This document shows, one piece after another, positions 63,616 to 64,000 of a DNA stretch of 64,000 nucleotides. The stretch covers positions 15,167,630 through 15,231,629 of the forward strand of contig NC_080722.1 in the NCBI RefSeq assembly GCF_019097595.1, written 5' to 3'. Under the pieces are notes generated by a model. It searched no databases and was not told the origin of the DNA. It saw only the letters and a list, made by a program, of their open reading frames with translations. Numbering within the stretch: the first letter of the stretch is position 1; each line of letters begins with the position of its first letter. Made by a program: the position numbers and the translations under genes. This DNA is from Hemibagrus wyckioides. Lineage: Eukaryota > Chordata > Actinopteri > Siluriformes > Bagridae.

Positions 63616-64000
63616 GCATGTTAATGAGTTCAGGAGTTGAGAGCAGATGATAATGAAGAGTCATTGCCAAGATGCAGTCCAAAGAGATTAGGACCTAATC
63701 AGGAACAGAGGAGCCAATATGTGAAAATGCTGTTAGCAACCCATTTACTAGAAGATTTTATATACCATTTCACATCAAATGATTTACGGCAGAATGCCTT
63801 CAAGAAAACATACTATCATCACAAAGCAATCCCCTCCCTGAGACGTCCATCTTAGATGGTCAGAACTGCAACTCTGGCTTCCTCCACCCCCTCACGTCAA
63901 AACCGTCTATGGATTTCACTATAAATAAAAAAAAATCCCATCTGAGTGGGCTGATATTTTGGAGTGCAATGCTGAGTCTCATTCTCTAAGCGTATTCACG

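Larger units (their letters stand above)
47447..64000 (-). other. cacna1g: intron 5' of the IS1 exon, running off the window
   Basis: This is at least 16.5 kb with no sequence resembling the Cav3 N-terminus. It contains Tc1-like remnants (48165-49329, 54520-54925, 61435-61860), a terminal-inverted-repeat element (57496-58007), a SINE (58493-58795), a duplicated segment (52095-52345 and 56213-56390) and a coding-like island (50450-50870). If the acceptor call is right, this is a U12-type AT-AC intron. Confidence 0.75.

Noticed and set aside
47447..64000. N-terminal Cav3.1 exon
   Set aside because: I looked for the conserved VFFYLSQ-type and LRTVCNP-type coding sequence on the minus strand and did not find it. 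It should lie beyond 64000.

Overview
The window comes from an animal nuclear genome, almost certainly a teleost fish. The evidence is a gene cut into short exons with GT-AG junctions and long AT-rich introns, many CA/GT, GA/CT and AAT microsatellites, and several repeat types familiar from teleosts (tRNA-derived SINEs, decayed Tc1-like transposons, small terminal-inverted-repeat elements). The repeats look otophysan, perhaps catfish-like, but that is only an impression.

The only convincing protein-coding gene lies on the minus strand and is a T-type (low-voltage-activated) calcium channel alpha-1 subunit, best assigned as cacna1g (Cav3.1). Twelve consecutive coding exons were joined by hand. 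All reading-frame phases close, giving 2,698 nt of CDS (1 nt + 899 codons). From 5' (right) to 3' (left) they encode all of domain I (S1 at 47446 to S6 at 19283), the I-II linker with its gating-brake segment and histidine run, and all of domain II (to 4273). The N-terminal exon lies to the right of 64000. Domains III and IV lie to the left of position 1. Both pore loops carry the Glu residues expected for the first two positions of the T-type EEDD selectivity filter. The residue at the Cav3 nickel-sensitivity position is Gln, as in Cav3.1, not His as in Cav3.2.

Layout: 1-4272 is an intron with no exon seen; 4273-5703 holds four clustered exons of domain II; 5704-17914 is a 12.2 kb intron with SINEs, a Tc1 remnant and a palindromic 7SL RNA-like sequence; 17915-22770 holds five exons (IIS1, I-II linker, IS6, pore, IS5); 22771-29372, 29471-42049 and 42184-47334 are large introns around the exons for IS4, IS2-S3 and IS1; 47447-64000 is intron sequence 5' of the IS1 exon with Tc1 and inverted-repeat elements.

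Most notable observations: (1) the acceptor of the IS1 exon ends in AC rather than AG and has a U12-type branch site 14 nt upstream, so the intron appears to be a minor-spliceosome AT-AC intron; (2) a 7SL (SRP) RNA-like sequence sits in an inverted repeat whose arms share about 70 bp of non-7SL flank; (3) a GA/CT microsatellite and a UG-rich tract lie directly in two 3' splice sites; (4) there are unexplained intronic duplications and a coding-like island at about 50.45-50.87 kb on the minus strand. No CRISPR, operon, prokaryotic or viral gene system was seen.
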